Part shown: one piece after another, positions 9,150 through 19,253 of the stretch
Layout of the letters: every line of letters starts with the position of its first letter
How positions within the stretch are numbered: position 1 is the first letter of the stretch
Source of the DNA: Acinetobacter pollinis
Lineage (GTDB): Bacteria > Pseudomonadota > Gammaproteobacteria > Pseudomonadales > Moraxellaceae
Direction of reading: 5' to 3'
Assembly (NCBI RefSeq): GCF_015627175.1
Contig: NZ_VTDQ01000004.1
Location: 1-64,000 of the forward strand
Length of the DNA: 64,000 bases
Position numbers and translations under genes: made by a program
Notes under the pieces: model-generated
Told to the model about the DNA's origin: nothing
The model's database searches: none
The model's input: the letters and a program-made list of their open reading frames with translations, nothing else

Positions 9150-9962
9150 ATGCGTTTACCCGTTCTTGTATTTGATATTGAAACAGTAACTGACTTAAAA
9201 GCAGGTGCACATCTTCATGGTTTAGAGGGTTTATCTGAAGAAGATGTTGGACACGCTTTAACAAAATTGCGTCGTCAGGAATCAGGTACAGATTTTCAAA
9301 GATTACCTTTGCATGAAATTGTCTGTATCTCTGGTTTATGGGTAGATGAAAAAGGTTTTCGACTCTTTTCTTTTAGTCAGAATGACAATACTGAAACAGA
9401 AATTTTACAGAAATTTTTATCTATTTTTCAAAAACGCCGTCCAGTCTTAGTAAGCTGGAATGGTCTACAGTTTGACTTACCCGTGATTTCTTATCGTGCT
9501 TTATATCATGGTTTGTCTGCACCAAATTTGTTTGATCAAGGTGAGTTGAATCAGCAACGTCGTTTTAGTAATTATCAGAATAGATACCATCATCAACATG
9601 TCGATTTAATGGATGTGATGGCTGTATTTAATGGTCGAAATTTTCAGAAATTAGATGATGTTGCTCAATTTTTAGGATTGCCTGGAAAGCGTGAAAAAAT
9701 AAGTGAGCATATTTCTTCATATATTCAAAAAAATGCTTGGGATCAGCTAGAGGCATACTGTGAAGGCGATGTTCTAAATACGTGGCTAATTTATTTACGA
9801 TGGAGCTTATTAAAAGGACAATTGTCATCAATTGACCATTTGAAAGCAGTGCAACAAACCATAGAATATCTGACCAATTTATCCAAACATCAGCAATTTT
9901 TAAAGGACTGGGAACATAGTGCACAAAGTACGACTTTCAGTTCAACATTTTTCCTTAAATAA
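9150..9962 (+). CDS. Predicted 3'-5' exonuclease of the PolB-exonuclease-like family
   Basis: A 270-residue protein of the DnaQ-like (RNase H fold) superfamily, DNA_pol_B_exo2 type. ExoI is VFDIETVTD with D9 and E11, ExoII is SWNGLQFDLPVISY, and ExoIII is AYCEGDVLNTWLIY, with Tyr four residues before the last Asp, so it is a DEDDy enzyme. These residues would bind the two metals for 3'-5' hydrolysis. The physiological substrate is unknown. AGGGAAAAAA before the ATG provides a ribosome-binding site. It lies between cysM and rlmD with gaps of 8 and 12 bases. Confidence 0.85.
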   Translation: MRLPVLVFDIETVTDLKAGAHLHGLEGLSEEDVGHALTKLRRQESGTDFQRLPLHEIVCISGLWVDEKGFRLFSFSQNDNTETEILQKFLSIFQKRRPVLVSWNGLQFDLPVISYRALYHGLSAPNLFDQGELNQQRRFSNYQNRYHHQHVDLMDVMAVFNGRNFQKLDDVAQFLGLPGKREKISEHISSYIQKNAWDQLEAYCEGDVLNTWLIYLRWSLLKGQLSSIDHLKAVQQTIEYLTNLSKHQQFLKDWEHSAQSTTFSSTFFLK

Positions 9963-9974
9963 TTAGGTTCAGTT

Positions 9975-11384
9975 TTGAAAAATATTGCCAAACCCCGTTT
10001 GAACAAGGTATTCGCATCTCAGTATACGTTTGATGTCGAATCATTGTCGCATGAAGGACGAGGAATAGCTCATTATACAAATCATGCTGAGCATCCAGCA
10101 GATAAACAAGGAAAAAAAGTCTTTATTCAATTTGCATTACCGAATGAAAGAGTGAGTGTTAATATTACTCGGCAAAGTAAGCGATTTGAAGAAGGCGATA
10201 CGATTGATGTGATTGGGGCACCCTCTAAGCATCGTGTCTTACCAATTTGTGATCACTTTAAAGTATGTGGTGGTTGTAGTTTGCAACATATGGAAGCAAA
10301 CGAGCAGATCCGTTTTAAACGAGATGTATTGCAATCTCATTTTCAACACTTTGCTGGTGTGGAGCCTGTGGAGTGGTTATCTTCTATTCGAGGTAGCCGA
10401 GAAGATTATCGTCGTCGCGCACGTGTCGGTATTCGCTATTTAGATAAACCGAAAAAGCTGATGATGGGTTTTCGAGAGCGACAAAGTAATCGTTTGGTTA
10501 ATATTAATCATTGTCCTGTTTTAAATATAGAATTGAATACAGCACTTCCTGAAATAAGAGCAGTATTGCAAGGGTTAGATGCAAAAAACCATATCGGACA
10601 TATTGAATTAAGTATGGGTGATAAACGCATTGCTTTGTTGGTTCGTCATACTGCCAATGTGTCTTCATCTGATCTCTCTAAATTAATAACGTTTACAGAG
10701 AAAAAGGGTTGGAAGCTTTATTTACAACCTCAGGGGCCTGAAACGGCTCATGAAGTTTATACAAATAAAAAAGATGAAACTGGGTTATTCTATACACTGC
10801 CCGAATTCAATTTGAAATTAGAATTTCTACCTACAGACTTTACGCAAGTAAATGCTGAGGTAAATCAGAAAATGATTTCATTGGCATGTAAATTGCTTGA
10901 CCTAAAGCAAGGTGAGCATGTGTTAGATTTATTTTGTGGTTTGGGGAACTTTTCTTTACCTTTGGCGCGATGTGTTGGTGATACAGGCAAAGTAGTGGCT
11001 GTTGAAGGAAGTGAAGACATGGTCAAGCGTGGTCAAAGAAATGCACAGTTAAATGAGATTACACATGCTCACTTTTACTCACAGGATTTAACCAAAGATT
11101 TCTCACAACAATCTTGGGCGAAAGAAGGCTTTGATGCATTATTAATAGATCCTCCTCGTGCGGGTGCCGAGCAAGTGATGCATTATATTGCAAATTTTTC
11201 TGCAAAAAGAATTGTATATATTTCATGTGACCCTGCAACTTTGGCAAGGGATACTGGCATTTTGGTACAACATGGTTACCAATTAAGAAAAGCAGGAGTA
11301 ATGGATATGTTTATGCATACCAGTCATGTTGAATCAATTACTCTTTTTGAAAAAATAGAACAGCGTTGCAACGAAAGTGAATAA
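9975..11384 (+). CDS. rlmD: 23S rRNA (uracil-1939-C5)-methyltransferase RlmD
   Basis: A 469-residue S-adenosylmethionine-dependent methylase of the RumA type. An N-terminal TRAM domain (about 12-75) binds RNA. Four cysteines C92, C98, C101 and C180 have the spacing of the [4Fe-4S] ligands in E. coli RlmD. The SAM site is VLDLFCGLGNFSLPLA, the base-flip region is LIDPPRAGA and the nucleophile is C418 in VYISCDPATLARD. The start is TTG at 9975 with AGG 8 bases before; no other in-frame start fits before the TRAM domain. It is followed after 20 bases by relA. Confidence 0.93.
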   Translation: MKNIAKPRLNKVFASQYTFDVESLSHEGRGIAHYTNHAEHPADKQGKKVFIQFALPNERVSVNITRQSKRFEEGDTIDVIGAPSKHRVLPICDHFKVCGGCSLQHMEANEQIRFKRDVLQSHFQHFAGVEPVEWLSSIRGSREDYRRRARVGIRYLDKPKKLMMGFRERQSNRLVNINHCPVLNIELNTALPEIRAVLQGLDAKNHIGHIELSMGDKRIALLVRHTANVSSSDLSKLITFTEKKGWKLYLQPQGPETAHEVYTNKKDETGLFYTLPEFNLKLEFLPTDFTQVNAEVNQKMISLACKLLDLKQGEHVLDLFCGLGNFSLPLARCVGDTGKVVAVEGSEDMVKRGQRNAQLNEITHAHFYSQDLTKDFSQQSWAKEGFDALLIDPPRAGAEQVMHYIANFSAKRIVYISCDPATLARDTGILVQHGYQLRKAGVMDMFMHTSHVESITLFEKIEQRCNESE

Positions 11385-11404
11385 CATAATTATAGGAGAT
11401 GGGT

Positions 11405-13705
11405 ATGGTCACGGTACGTGAGCAGTTACCTGAGAGACTCACTCAGTTGTCAGAAGAAACGGCTGTAGAGCATGCCTTACAACAGCAGGATTTAGCCGAG
11501 TGGTTAAATCGTGTGAGGCAACAAACAGATGCAGAGCTAATTCAACTCGAAGAAGTTGCACATCGCACGTTAGATAAAGGCTTAAAAATAGAGAAGCCGG
11601 GGAGAAATAATACTTTTACTACAGGTATTGGTATTGCAGATATCTTGGCGCATCTTTATGTAGATGAAGCAACACTCATTGCTGCGATGTTGTATCGAAG
11701 TGTACGTGAAGGCTTAACCTCTTTAGAGGAAGTCACCGAATACTATGGACAAGAAGTTTTAGAGCTTGTTCAGGGTACACTGGCGATGGGTAAATTGTCA
11801 GACCTGATTGAAAAAAATAAACGTTTAGAAGACCATTTTAATAACAATAAGCGAGAACATCTCACTGGCATTTATAAAATGCTTATTTCTGTGACCGAAG
11901 ATGTGCGTGTGGTATTGATTAAACTTGCAGAACGTACATTTGAGTTGCGTGAGCTTGCAAACTCTCCGAAAGAGCGCCAAGAACGTGTTGCTCGAGAAAT
12001 TTTGACTATTTATTCACCTCTCGCACATAGGTTGGGGATTGCTCAACTAAAATGGGAATTAGAGGATCTTGCATTCCGTTACCTTGCACCTGATCGGTAC
12101 AAAGAAATTGCAAAGCTACTTAATGAAAAACGTCTAGAGCGAGAACATTACATTGAATCTGTAGTTGAGCAACTTAAAGGTGAACTCGGAAAAATTAATA
12201 TAACTGCTGATATTAGTGGTCGTGTTAAACATATTTATTCGATTTATCGAAAAATGAAGAGTAAAAACCTTAGTTTCGACCAACTATATGATATTCGTGC
12301 ATTACGTGTGCTGGTAAATACGGTTCCAGAGTGCTATCACGTTTTAGGAATTGTTCATCAGATTTGGAGGCATATTCCACATCAATTCGATGATTATATT
12401 ACTAACCCTAAAGCAAATGGTTATCGCTCATTACATACTGCAGTTATTGCAGAAAATAAGTCTTTGGAAATACAAGTACGTACGCATGAGATGCATGAAG
12501 AAGCAGAGCTAGGTGTATGTTCTCACTTTAATTACAAAGAAGGTGGCAAAGCAACAGACTTCTCTTTTAACCATCGTTTACATTCATTACGTGCAGTACT
12601 TGAACATTACCAAGAGCGTAATGAAGCAAGTGCACATGCAAAAGATGAAGAAGATGATGACTTTGAGAAAATTCAAGATTTTGAAGACTTTGAAAAGATT
12701 TATGTGTTTAGTCGCGATGGTGATATTAAAGAGCTACCACGCGGCTCAACAGTACTAGATTTTGCATATCATGTTCATACTGAAGTTGGAAATCATTGCT
12801 ATGCAGCACGTGTGAATCAAAGGTATGTGCCGCTAACCTATACTTTGAAAACAGGTGAGCAAGTCGAGATCTTAACAAAAAAAGATCGTGATCCCAATCG
12901 AGATTGGTTGGTGAGCTCTCTTGGATATATTCGAACTTCACGTGCAAGAGATAAATTACGTCATTGGTTTAGACAACAGGATCGTAGCAAAAATCTGGAA
13001 GTGGGACGAGAATTACTCACGAAAGAATTACAGCGTCTTGCGATTCATCCGAAAAGTATTGATCTAAATGAATATTGCTCACACTTTAATGTCAAGTGCG
13101 GAGATGACATTCTTATTGGTTTAGTGAGTGGTGATATTAGTCTTCATGGCCTGATGAATCAGGTGAATAGACATATGAATCTAGACCAAGATGAGCCAGA
13201 GTTGATTTTAAAACCTGCACTTAATCCACGTGCGAGTCATACACTTTCGGCTCATGGTATTTTAATCGATGGTTTAGATAATGTAGAGCTACACGTCGCA
13301 CAGTGTTGCCAGCCTGTTCATGGTGAGATGATTTGTGGCTATATTACGTTGAACCGTGGTGTAAGTATTCATAAAAAGGGTTGCCCTGATTACAACCGTA
13401 TGATTACTCAAGAACCAGAACGTGCTGTAGATGCTGACTGGGAGTTACAGCCGACACGTGGTCAAAGTATTCAAATTGTCGTAGAAGCTTATGATCGAAG
13501 AGGATTACTCAGAGATCTGACGCAAGTTATTTTTGCTGACCAAATTAATATTCGCCAAGTAAATACTGTTTCAGAAAACGATGGTATTGCGAATATGAAG
13601 TTGCTTATTGAGGTAAAAGGTCTGGCTCAGTTGTCTCGACTTTTAGCGAGATTGGAACAGCAACCAGGTATTATTAGCGCGCGCCGTCTTGTACAAGGAA
13701 ATTAG
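11405..13705 (+). CDS. relA: GTP pyrophosphokinase RelA, (p)ppGpp synthetase
   Basis: A 766-residue ribosome-associated stringent-response enzyme that makes (p)ppGpp when uncharged tRNA is in the A site. I choose the ATG at 11405 over that at 11399 because AGGAG at 11394-11398 abuts the first but lies 6 bases before the second. The N-terminal hydrolase-like domain lacks the catalytic His-Asp pair (LYRSVREG where SpoT has HDxxED), so it should only synthesise. The synthetase domain shows YDIRALRVLV and NGYRSLHTAV. A TGS domain (VFSRDGDIKELPRGSTVLDF), a Cys/His region (AQCCQPVHGE) and a C-terminal ACT/RRM domain follow. Confidence 0.95.
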   Translation: MVTVREQLPERLTQLSEETAVEHALQQQDLAEWLNRVRQQTDAELIQLEEVAHRTLDKGLKIEKPGRNNTFTTGIGIADILAHLYVDEATLIAAMLYRSVREGLTSLEEVTEYYGQEVLELVQGTLAMGKLSDLIEKNKRLEDHFNNNKREHLTGIYKMLISVTEDVRVVLIKLAERTFELRELANSPKERQERVAREILTIYSPLAHRLGIAQLKWELEDLAFRYLAPDRYKEIAKLLNEKRLEREHYIESVVEQLKGELGKINITADISGRVKHIYSIYRKMKSKNLSFDQLYDIRALRVLVNTVPECYHVLGIVHQIWRHIPHQFDDYITNPKANGYRSLHTAVIAENKSLEIQVRTHEMHEEAELGVCSHFNYKEGGKATDFSFNHRLHSLRAVLEHYQERNEASAHAKDEEDDDFEKIQDFEDFEKIYVFSRDGDIKELPRGSTVLDFAYHVHTEVGNHCYAARVNQRYVPLTYTLKTGEQVEILTKKDRDPNRDWLVSSLGYIRTSRARDKLRHWFRQQDRSKNLEVGRELLTKELQRLAIHPKSIDLNEYCSHFNVKCGDDILIGLVSGDISLHGLMNQVNRHMNLDQDEPELILKPALNPRASHTLSAHGILIDGLDNVELHVAQCCQPVHGEMICGYITLNRGVSIHKKGCPDYNRMITQEPERAVDADWELQPTRGQSIQIVVEAYDRRGLLRDLTQVIFADQINIRQVNTVSENDGIANMKLLIEVKGLAQLSRLLARLEQQPGIISARRLVQGN

Positions 13706-13711
13706 TTAAAT

Positions 13712-13738
13712 GAGCCAGTCTTTTCTGGCTCTTTATTT
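13712..13738 (+). terminator. Terminator hairpin between relA and mazG
   Basis: GAGCCAG at 13712-13718 pairs perfectly with CTGGCTC at 13725-13731 around 6 bases and is followed by TTTATTT. mazG starts 9 bases later, so it either ends relA transcription or acts as partial attenuation within the operon. Confidence 0.75.
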
Positions 13739-13747
13739 GAGAGAGTT

Positions 13748-14524
13748 ATGCCTTTAAATCAGTTGCTTGAAGTGATGAGCGTATTGCGTCAAGAATGCCC
13801 ATGGGACAAAAAACAAACTCCAAAGAGTCTCACAAAATATGCAATTGAAGAAGCTTATGAGGTGGAAGATGCTGTTCGCTCAGGAAATATAGAGAATATT
13901 AAAAGTGAACTCGGCGATCTACTTCTACAAGTTGTTTTTCAATCGCAAATATATTCTGAGCAAGGCGAGTTTGATTTTAATGCTGTCGTAGATACGTTGA
14001 CACAAAAGTTAATTCGTCGGCATCCTCATGTCTTTCAAAAGGAAAAATTTGATCATCTTTCAGAGCAAGAGGTAAGGTTGTTATGGCAGACTATAAAAAA
14101 ACAAGAAAAGTCTGATAACAATATTTCTTCTTCAAAGCTTTCAGATGTAAAGCATGGCCCATCGCTACAGCAAGCACAAGAAATTCAAGAGAGAGCGGCT
14201 TCCGTGGGCTTTGATTTTGAGAATATAGATGATGCATTTTCAAAGGTCGATGAAGAGTTAAATGAGCTTAAAGAAGCAATACGTCGTCAACAACAAGCGG
14301 ATATTCAGGCTGAGTTTGGAGACTGTCTATTTGCACTTATTAATGTAGGAAGGAAGCTTAATCTTTCAAGTGAAATGTCTTTATTGTTGACAACATCTAA
14401 ATTTCGGAATCGATTTGCGTTTATTGAAGAACATGCAACTGCACAAAATAAAAGTATGGACGAGATGACTTTAAAAGAAATGGATGAGTTGTGGGAACAA
14501 GCAAAGGTCATAGAAAATAAATAA
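13748..14524 (+). CDS. mazG: Nucleoside triphosphate pyrophosphohydrolase MazG
   Basis: A 258-residue protein with two tandem MazG domains. The first has CPWDKKQT, EEAYEVEDAV and ELGDLLLQVVFQ; the second has VDEELNELKEAI and EFGDCLFALINVGRKL. The paired EExxE/ExxD motifs bind Mg2+ and hydrolyse (d)NTPs to monophosphate and pyrophosphate. In E. coli MazG lowers ppGpp after starvation and also sits downstream of relA, so the neighbourhood fits. The start ATG follows GAGAG by a few bases. Here the mazEF toxin-antitoxin genes found between relA and mazG in E. coli are absent. Confidence 0.93.
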   Translation: MPLNQLLEVMSVLRQECPWDKKQTPKSLTKYAIEEAYEVEDAVRSGNIENIKSELGDLLLQVVFQSQIYSEQGEFDFNAVVDTLTQKLIRRHPHVFQKEKFDHLSEQEVRLLWQTIKKQEKSDNNISSSKLSDVKHGPSLQQAQEIQERAASVGFDFENIDDAFSKVDEELNELKEAIRRQQQADIQAEFGDCLFALINVGRKLNLSSEMSLLLTTSKFRNRFAFIEEHATAQNKSMDEMTLKEMDELWEQAKVIENK

Positions 14525-14711
14525 AATCAATAATATGATTTTGAAAACAAATATTCATAGATAGGTTTTTTGTGAAAAATGTTATGTAAAAGTGTTTCAC
14601 AGTGTTTCTCGCTTAGTATAAGATACTGCAAATTGTCCTTGAAAAGGGCAATGCTCAATTATGGGCAACAGTTATTAAAATATTCATTACAGACGTAGGA
14701 GAGAGCGTCTT

Positions 14712-16190
14712 TTGCACACTTTACGCGCGTCAAAATATGGTTTATCCATTAAGAAATTACCCCCTTCAATCATTGAAGTGATTGATGCTCTCAGTAAGGC
14801 TGGTTACGAAGCATACATCGTTGGTGGTGGTGTTCGTGATTTAATGCTTGGATTAAATCCTAAAGACTTCGATGCGGTGACCAATGCAACACCAGCACAG
14901 GTGAAAGCAGTTTTTGGTCGTCGTTGTCGGATTATTGGTCGTCGATTTGAACTCGCACATGTTTATATTGGACGAGACCTTATTGAAGTAGCTACTTTTC
15001 GTGCACCTCCTAAAAAAGAGGTGACTAGTGCTCAGGGAATGATACTACGAGATAATAATTGGGGAACCATTGAGCAAGACTTTGCTCGAAGAGATTTTTC
15101 AATTAATGCCATGTATTATCAGCCAAGAAAAGGGATTGTTTTAGACTTTTGCAATGCCATTGCTGATATAAAAAGTAAAACATTGCGTTTACTTGGTGAT
15201 CCAGCAAAACGCTTTGAAGAAGACCCTGTTCGCATGTTGCGTACTTTACGTTTTGCAGCAAAACTTGACTTTAAGATTTCTGAAGAGATTTTAAATGTTT
15301 TTAATGCTGAAACGGCAATGTTACTTAGAGATGTTTCTCCACATCGACTTTATGATGAATCCCAAAAATTATTTACGATGGGGCAGTTACAACGTATTTT
15401 ACCGTTATTAATTGACTTTGGTGTGTGGAAACAACTTTTTGCAGACATTAAGCCGAATTTAACGCCATTTATTACGCTTGCAGCGAAGAATACAGACCAA
15501 AGAATACAGGTTGGAAAAACTATTAATCCAGCATTTTTCTATGCTGTATTGTTATGGGAAAACTTTTTAGAGCGTACACAGTTCTATTTAAACAAAAGTT
15601 TAGTACCTGCTGAAGCACGTGCTCAAGCTGGCCTCGATATTCTAAAAAGACAATGTACCCGCACTGTTATTCCACGATTCGCTGAAACTTTTATTCGTGA
15701 AGTTTGGGAAATGCAAACAAGATTATTGAATCCTAAACCTCAGCAGATTGAATCTTTGGCAAGTCATGCAAGATTCCGTGCCGGTTTCGATTTTCTATTG
15801 TTACGTGAGAAGTCTGGTGATGTGAATACTGAGGATATGGGTTACTGGTGGGATATATACCAGAACATGTCAACAGATGAGAAAGAGTCAGCAATAGCAA
15901 AGTATAATCGTCAACGTGTGAAGAAACGCCGTAAGGTATCTTCTGATGTTGCCGAAGAGGTTCCTGTATCTACTGAATCTTCTGTTATAGAGCCATTGGT
16001 TGTTGAGCAAGAGAATAATTCACGTCGTGCAAGACGTGCAAAAGCGAAAAGAGTGGCAACATCTTCTCAAGGTAATACAACTGCAGTAAATACGTCGTCT
16101 AATGTAGAAATTGATGAACGACACCCAATCTTAAAGCGTAAGCGTGTGCAACGTGACCTGAAGCATGTTGTGTTCGGGCCTACGCAATGA
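14712..16190 (+). CDS. pcnB: Polynucleotide adenylyltransferase (poly(A) polymerase I)
   Basis: A 492-residue class II nucleotidyltransferase that adds poly(A) tails to RNA 3' ends and so promotes decay. The signature VGGGVRDLMLGLNPKDFD holds the two catalytic aspartates in DFD. The RNA/nucleotide-binding region RRDFSINAMYY and the ERhxxE-like part PAKRFEEDPVRMLRTLRFA follow. The C-terminal 90 residues are basic and low in complexity (RARRAKAKR, KRKRVQRDLK), typical of PcnB. The start is TTG at 14712, with GTAGGAGAG about 10 bases upstream; no in-frame ATG fits. It overlaps folK by 4 bases. Confidence 0.93.
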   Translation: MHTLRASKYGLSIKKLPPSIIEVIDALSKAGYEAYIVGGGVRDLMLGLNPKDFDAVTNATPAQVKAVFGRRCRIIGRRFELAHVYIGRDLIEVATFRAPPKKEVTSAQGMILRDNNWGTIEQDFARRDFSINAMYYQPRKGIVLDFCNAIADIKSKTLRLLGDPAKRFEEDPVRMLRTLRFAAKLDFKISEEILNVFNAETAMLLRDVSPHRLYDESQKLFTMGQLQRILPLLIDFGVWKQLFADIKPNLTPFITLAAKNTDQRIQVGKTINPAFFYAVLLWENFLERTQFYLNKSLVPAEARAQAGLDILKRQCTRTVIPRFAETFIREVWEMQTRLLNPKPQQIESLASHARFRAGFDFLLLREKSGDVNTEDMGYWWDIYQNMSTDEKESAIAKYNRQRVKKRRKVSSDVAEEVPVSTESSVIEPLVVEQENNSRRARRAKAKRVATSSQGNTTAVNTSSNVEIDERHPILKRKRVQRDLKHVVFGPTQ

Positions 16191-16672
16191 TAACCACCTA
16201 TATTGGTTTAGGAAGTAACTTAGGCGATTCAAAAGAGATTTTAAGTGAAGCCGTTGCTAAGTTACATGCATATGGGGATATAAGAATATCGCAGTTATAT
16301 TCAACCCCTCCTATGGGACCTCAAGATCAGCCAGATTATCTTAATGCTGTACTTGAATTGATGACAGATCTAGAACCTTTGGCACTGTTAGATGTTCTAC
16401 AGCATATTGAAAATGAATCTGGAAGAGTCCGCTTACGTCGTTGGGGTGAAAGAACATTAGATTTAGATCTCTTGCTATACGATGATGTTCATTTTTCAGA
16501 TGAACGATTGACGATTCCACATATTGGTCTGTTAGAACGAGATTTTGTTCTTATACCGTTATTAGATTTAAATGAAAGTATAAAAGTGCACAATCAGCGT
16601 ATATCAGAATTAGATGTCGTGAAAAATACTACACTTAAACCTATTGCTCCCTCATCTTGGTGGGTAAAGTAA
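16187..16672 (+). CDS. folK: 6-hydroxymethyl-7,8-dihydropterin pyrophosphokinase
   Basis: A 161-residue enzyme of folate synthesis that transfers pyrophosphate from ATP to the pterin alcohol. The family motifs are YIGLGSNLGD at the N-terminus, TPPMGPQDQPDYLNAV, the catalytic RWGERTLDLDLLLYDD and the IPHIGLLERDFVLIPL segment. The ATG overlaps the pcnB stop (ATGA), so translation is probably coupled. Pairing of pcnB, folK and the pantothenate genes is a common gammaproteobacterial order. Confidence 0.94.
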   Translation: MITTYIGLGSNLGDSKEILSEAVAKLHAYGDIRISQLYSTPPMGPQDQPDYLNAVLELMTDLEPLALLDVLQHIENESGRVRLRRWGERTLDLDLLLYDDVHFSDERLTIPHIGLLERDFVLIPLLDLNESIKVHNQRISELDVVKNTTLKPIAPSSWWVK

Positions 16673-16721
16673 ACAACGATATCTTTTATAAAGTATATGC
16701 TGTTCGTTGTGAGGAGATAGA

Positions 16722-17531
16722 ATGATTAGCTTAAGCGATTTACGCCGTTTTAAAAAAGAAGGCCGTAAGTTTTCTTGCTTAACTTGTTATGATGCAAGTA
16801 TGGCAAAAGCAATGGAAATTGCAGAGATTGATACGATATTAATTGGTGACTCGTTAGGCATGACAATGCAAGGTCACGATTCTACAATTCCTGTTGAAAC
16901 TGATGATATTGCTTACCATACAGCTTGTGTCCGTCGTACGAATCAGCATGCTTTTATTATGGCTGACCTTCCTTTTATGGCATATGCCACAAAAGAAGAT
17001 GCTTTAAAAAATGCAAAGAAAGTCATGCAAACTGGTGCCCAAATGATAAAAATTGAGGGTGGTGCTTGGCTAGCAGATACAGTACAGTCATTAACACGTA
17101 ATGGTGTACCTGTATGTATGCATTTAGGGCTTACACCGCAGTCGGTTCATGTGCTTGGTGGGTATAAAGTACAAGCGAAAACGCGTGAAGCTGCAGATCG
17201 TTTAATTGAAGAATGTCAAATTTTAGTTGATGCAGGTACTGCGATTATTTTATTAGAGTGTGTACCTGCTCAAGTTGGTAAAGAAGTTTCAGAAAAATTT
17301 CCGCATATTCCTGTCATTGGTATAGGTGCGGGTGCAGATACAGATGGACAGGTTTTAGTTGTACAAGATATGCTTGGACTAACGTTCGGACACGTGGCTA
17401 AATTTGTACGTAATTTTATGGTAGAGCAATCGGGTAGCCAAGCGATTTTAAATGCGCTTCAGGCCTATCATCAAGCGGTAAGAGAACAGGAATTTCCAGC
17501 TGCTGAACATACATTTCGAGTAGAGTTGTAA
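16722..17531 (+). CDS. panB: 3-methyl-2-oxobutanoate hydroxymethyltransferase
   Basis: A 269-residue TIM-barrel enzyme for the first step of pantothenate synthesis, adding a hydroxymethyl group from methylene-tetrahydrofolate to ketoisovalerate. Visible motifs are [29 protein letters not shown] (metal-binding Asp), [28 protein letters not shown] and [26 protein letters not shown] gives a strong ribosome-binding site. A 7-base inverted repeat (ACAACGA at 16673-16679 with TCGTTGT at 16704-16710) lies just upstream. The stop is 2 bases before panC. Confidence 0.95.
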   Translation: MISLSDLRRFKKEGRKFSCLTCYDASMAKAMEIAEIDTILIGDSLGMTMQGHDSTIPVETDDIAYHTACVRRTNQHAFIMADLPFMAYATKEDALKNAKKVMQTGAQMIKIEGGAWLADTVQSLTRNGVPVCMHLGLTPQSVHVLGGYKVQAKTREAADRLIEECQILVDAGTAIILLECVPAQVGKEVSEKFPHIPVIGIGAGADTDGQVLVVQDMLGLTFGHVAKFVRNFMVEQSGSQAILNALQAYHQAVREQEFPAAEHTFRVEL

Positions 17532-17533
17532 AC

Positions 17534-18379
17534 ATGAAAACGGAAACCACGATACATGGTCTTACTGCGTCATTAAGCCCAGCAAAACATGCAAAAAAAC
17601 TCATTGGTTTTGTACCAACCATGGGTAATTTGCACGAAGGGCATTTAAACCTTGTTCGTGAGGCAAAGAAAATTTGCGACCTTGTGGTCGTTAGTATTTT
17701 TGTGAATCCAACTCAATTTGGTCCAAATGAAGATTTTGATAGCTATCCAAGAACGCTTGAGCAGGATAGTCATCTTTTAGCAGATGTTGGTTGCGATATT
17801 ATCTTTGCTCCTGCAGTTGAGCAAATGTTTGCAAAAGCACCAAGAAAAACTAATATTCAAGTTACAGATATTACGGATGGTTTATGTGGCCATGCACGTC
17901 CTGGTCATTTTGATGGCGTTGCTTTAATCGTAACGAAGCTATTTAATATTGTTCAGCCCAATTATGCTTTTTTTGGGCAAAAAGATTTTCAACAATTGGT
18001 TGTCGTGCAACAATTGGTACGTGATCTGAATATGCCACTTGAAGTGATTGGCGTACCTACGACACGTGCTGAAGATGGTTTGGCGCTAAGCTCTAGAAAT
18101 GGTTATTTGACTTCCGAAGAACGTAATAAAGCACCTCAAATTTATGCAAGTTTACAGCATGCAAAAGGTGCTTTAGAACAAGGCGAATTGTTAACTAGCG
18201 TGCTTGAAGATATGCGAAGTCATTTACAAGCTTATGGCTTCGAAATAGATTATGTAGAGGCACGTACACCTGAATTACAGACAATAACTGATTTTAATCA
18301 AGATATTGTGTTATTTGTAGCAGCAAAGCTTGGTAAAACACGCTTAATAGATAATTTAATCGTTCATTTCGCGACTTAG
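17534..18379 (+). CDS. panC: Pantothenate synthetase
   Basis: A 281-residue member of the nucleotidyltransferase superfamily that joins pantoate and beta-alanine with ATP. It shows the HIGH-like motif in [15 protein letters not shown], the pantoate-binding [43 protein letters not shown] and the KMSKS-like loop ALSSRNGYL. The 2-base gap to panB indicates a single transcript and coupling with the preceding step of the same pathway. rapZ starts 22 bases downstream. Confidence 0.95.
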   Translation: MKTETTIHGLTASLSPAKHAKKLIGFVPTMGNLHEGHLNLVREAKKICDLVVVSIFVNPTQFGPNEDFDSYPRTLEQDSHLLADVGCDIIFAPAVEQMFAKAPRKTNIQVTDITDGLCGHARPGHFDGVALIVTKLFNIVQPNYAFFGQKDFQQLVVVQQLVRDLNMPLEVIGVPTTRAEDGLALSSRNGYLTSEERNKAPQIYASLQHAKGALEQGELLTSVLEDMRSHLQAYGFEIDYVEARTPELQTITDFNQDIVLFVAAKLGKTRLIDNLIVHFAT

Positions 18380-18401
18380 ATACGATATCAAGGATATAGT
18401 G

Positions 18402-19253
18402 ATGAAGCGTATTTTGATTGTTACAGGCCAATCTGGATCGGGAAAATCTTCTGCACTACAGGTATTGGAAGATTTAGGCTACTATTGTATAGATAACTTA
18501 CCTTTAGCACTATTGCCTGAAATTGTGTCTAAACTTGACCATGAAAATAATCTTGAGCAATTGGCCTTAGGTGTCGATGTTCGAAGTACACAAGCAGACC
18601 TAGAAGAGTTTGATACGGTCTTTGAACAGCTGAAAAAACATGGCTCAGTTGATGTTATTTATTTGAGTACTAGCGATGGTCAGCTGATTGCTAGATTTAG
18701 TGCTTCAAGACGTCCACATCCACTAAGTGGTCGTTGTAAAAGCTTAAATGAATGCATTCAGGAAGAAAAAAGTTTATTATTGCCTATCCAGCTAAGATCG
18801 ACTGTAAATATTGATACAACTGATAAGAGTGTGCATGATTTAAAACATACACTTTTATCTAAACTTGGACAGTCAGATAAACTCATCTTAATTTTGCAAT
18901 CTTTTGGTTATAAGCATGGTATTCCTTTAGATGCAGATTATGTATTTGATGTACGCCATTTGCCTAATCCACATTGGGATTTAAAATTGCGTAAATTATC
19001 TGGTTTGGATGAGCCTGTTCAAAAGTTCCTTGTGGAAAGCGACCAAGTCAATGAAATGTATGACGACATTCATACATTTTTAAATAAATGGTTGCCAGCT
19101 TTTGCAGAGGGACACCGTCACTATTTAACCGTATCTATTGGATGTACTGGTGGTCAGCACCGTTCAGTTTATATCGTTGATAGACTCAAGAAGGCTTTAG
19201 AAGCCAACTGGTCTATCCAAATTTTACACAGAGAAATGAAGCACTGGTCATGA
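18402..19253 (+). CDS. rapZ: RNase adapter protein RapZ
   Basis: A 283-residue P-loop protein. The Walker A is [13 protein letters not shown], followed by [19 protein letters not shown] and the [13 protein letters not shown] motif. The C-terminal RNA-binding domain has [10 protein letters not shown] and the signature [18 protein letters not shown]. RapZ binds small RNA and RNase E in E. coli to control GlmS, sensing glucosamine-6-phosphate. I use the ATG at 18402 (AAGG 8 bases upstream), not the GTG at 18399. It overlaps the HPr-like gene by 4 bases. Confidence 0.92.
   Translation: MKRILIVTGQSGSGKSSALQVLEDLGYYCIDNLPLALLPEIVSKLDHENNLEQLALGVDVRSTQADLEEFDTVFEQLKKHGSVDVIYLSTSDGQLIARFSASRRPHPLSGRCKSLNECIQEEKSLLLPIQLRSTVNIDTTDKSVHDLKHTLLSKLGQSDKLILILQSFGYKHGIPLDADYVFDVRHLPNPHWDLKLRKLSGLDEPVQKFLVESDQVNEMYDDIHTFLNKWLPAFAEGHRHYLTVSIGCTGGQHRSVYIVDRLKKALEANWSIQILHREMKHWS

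Noticed and set aside
11399-11404. ATG at 11399 as the relA start
   Set aside because: AGGAG directly abuts it, leaving no spacing; the ATG at 11405 has the normal six-base distance.
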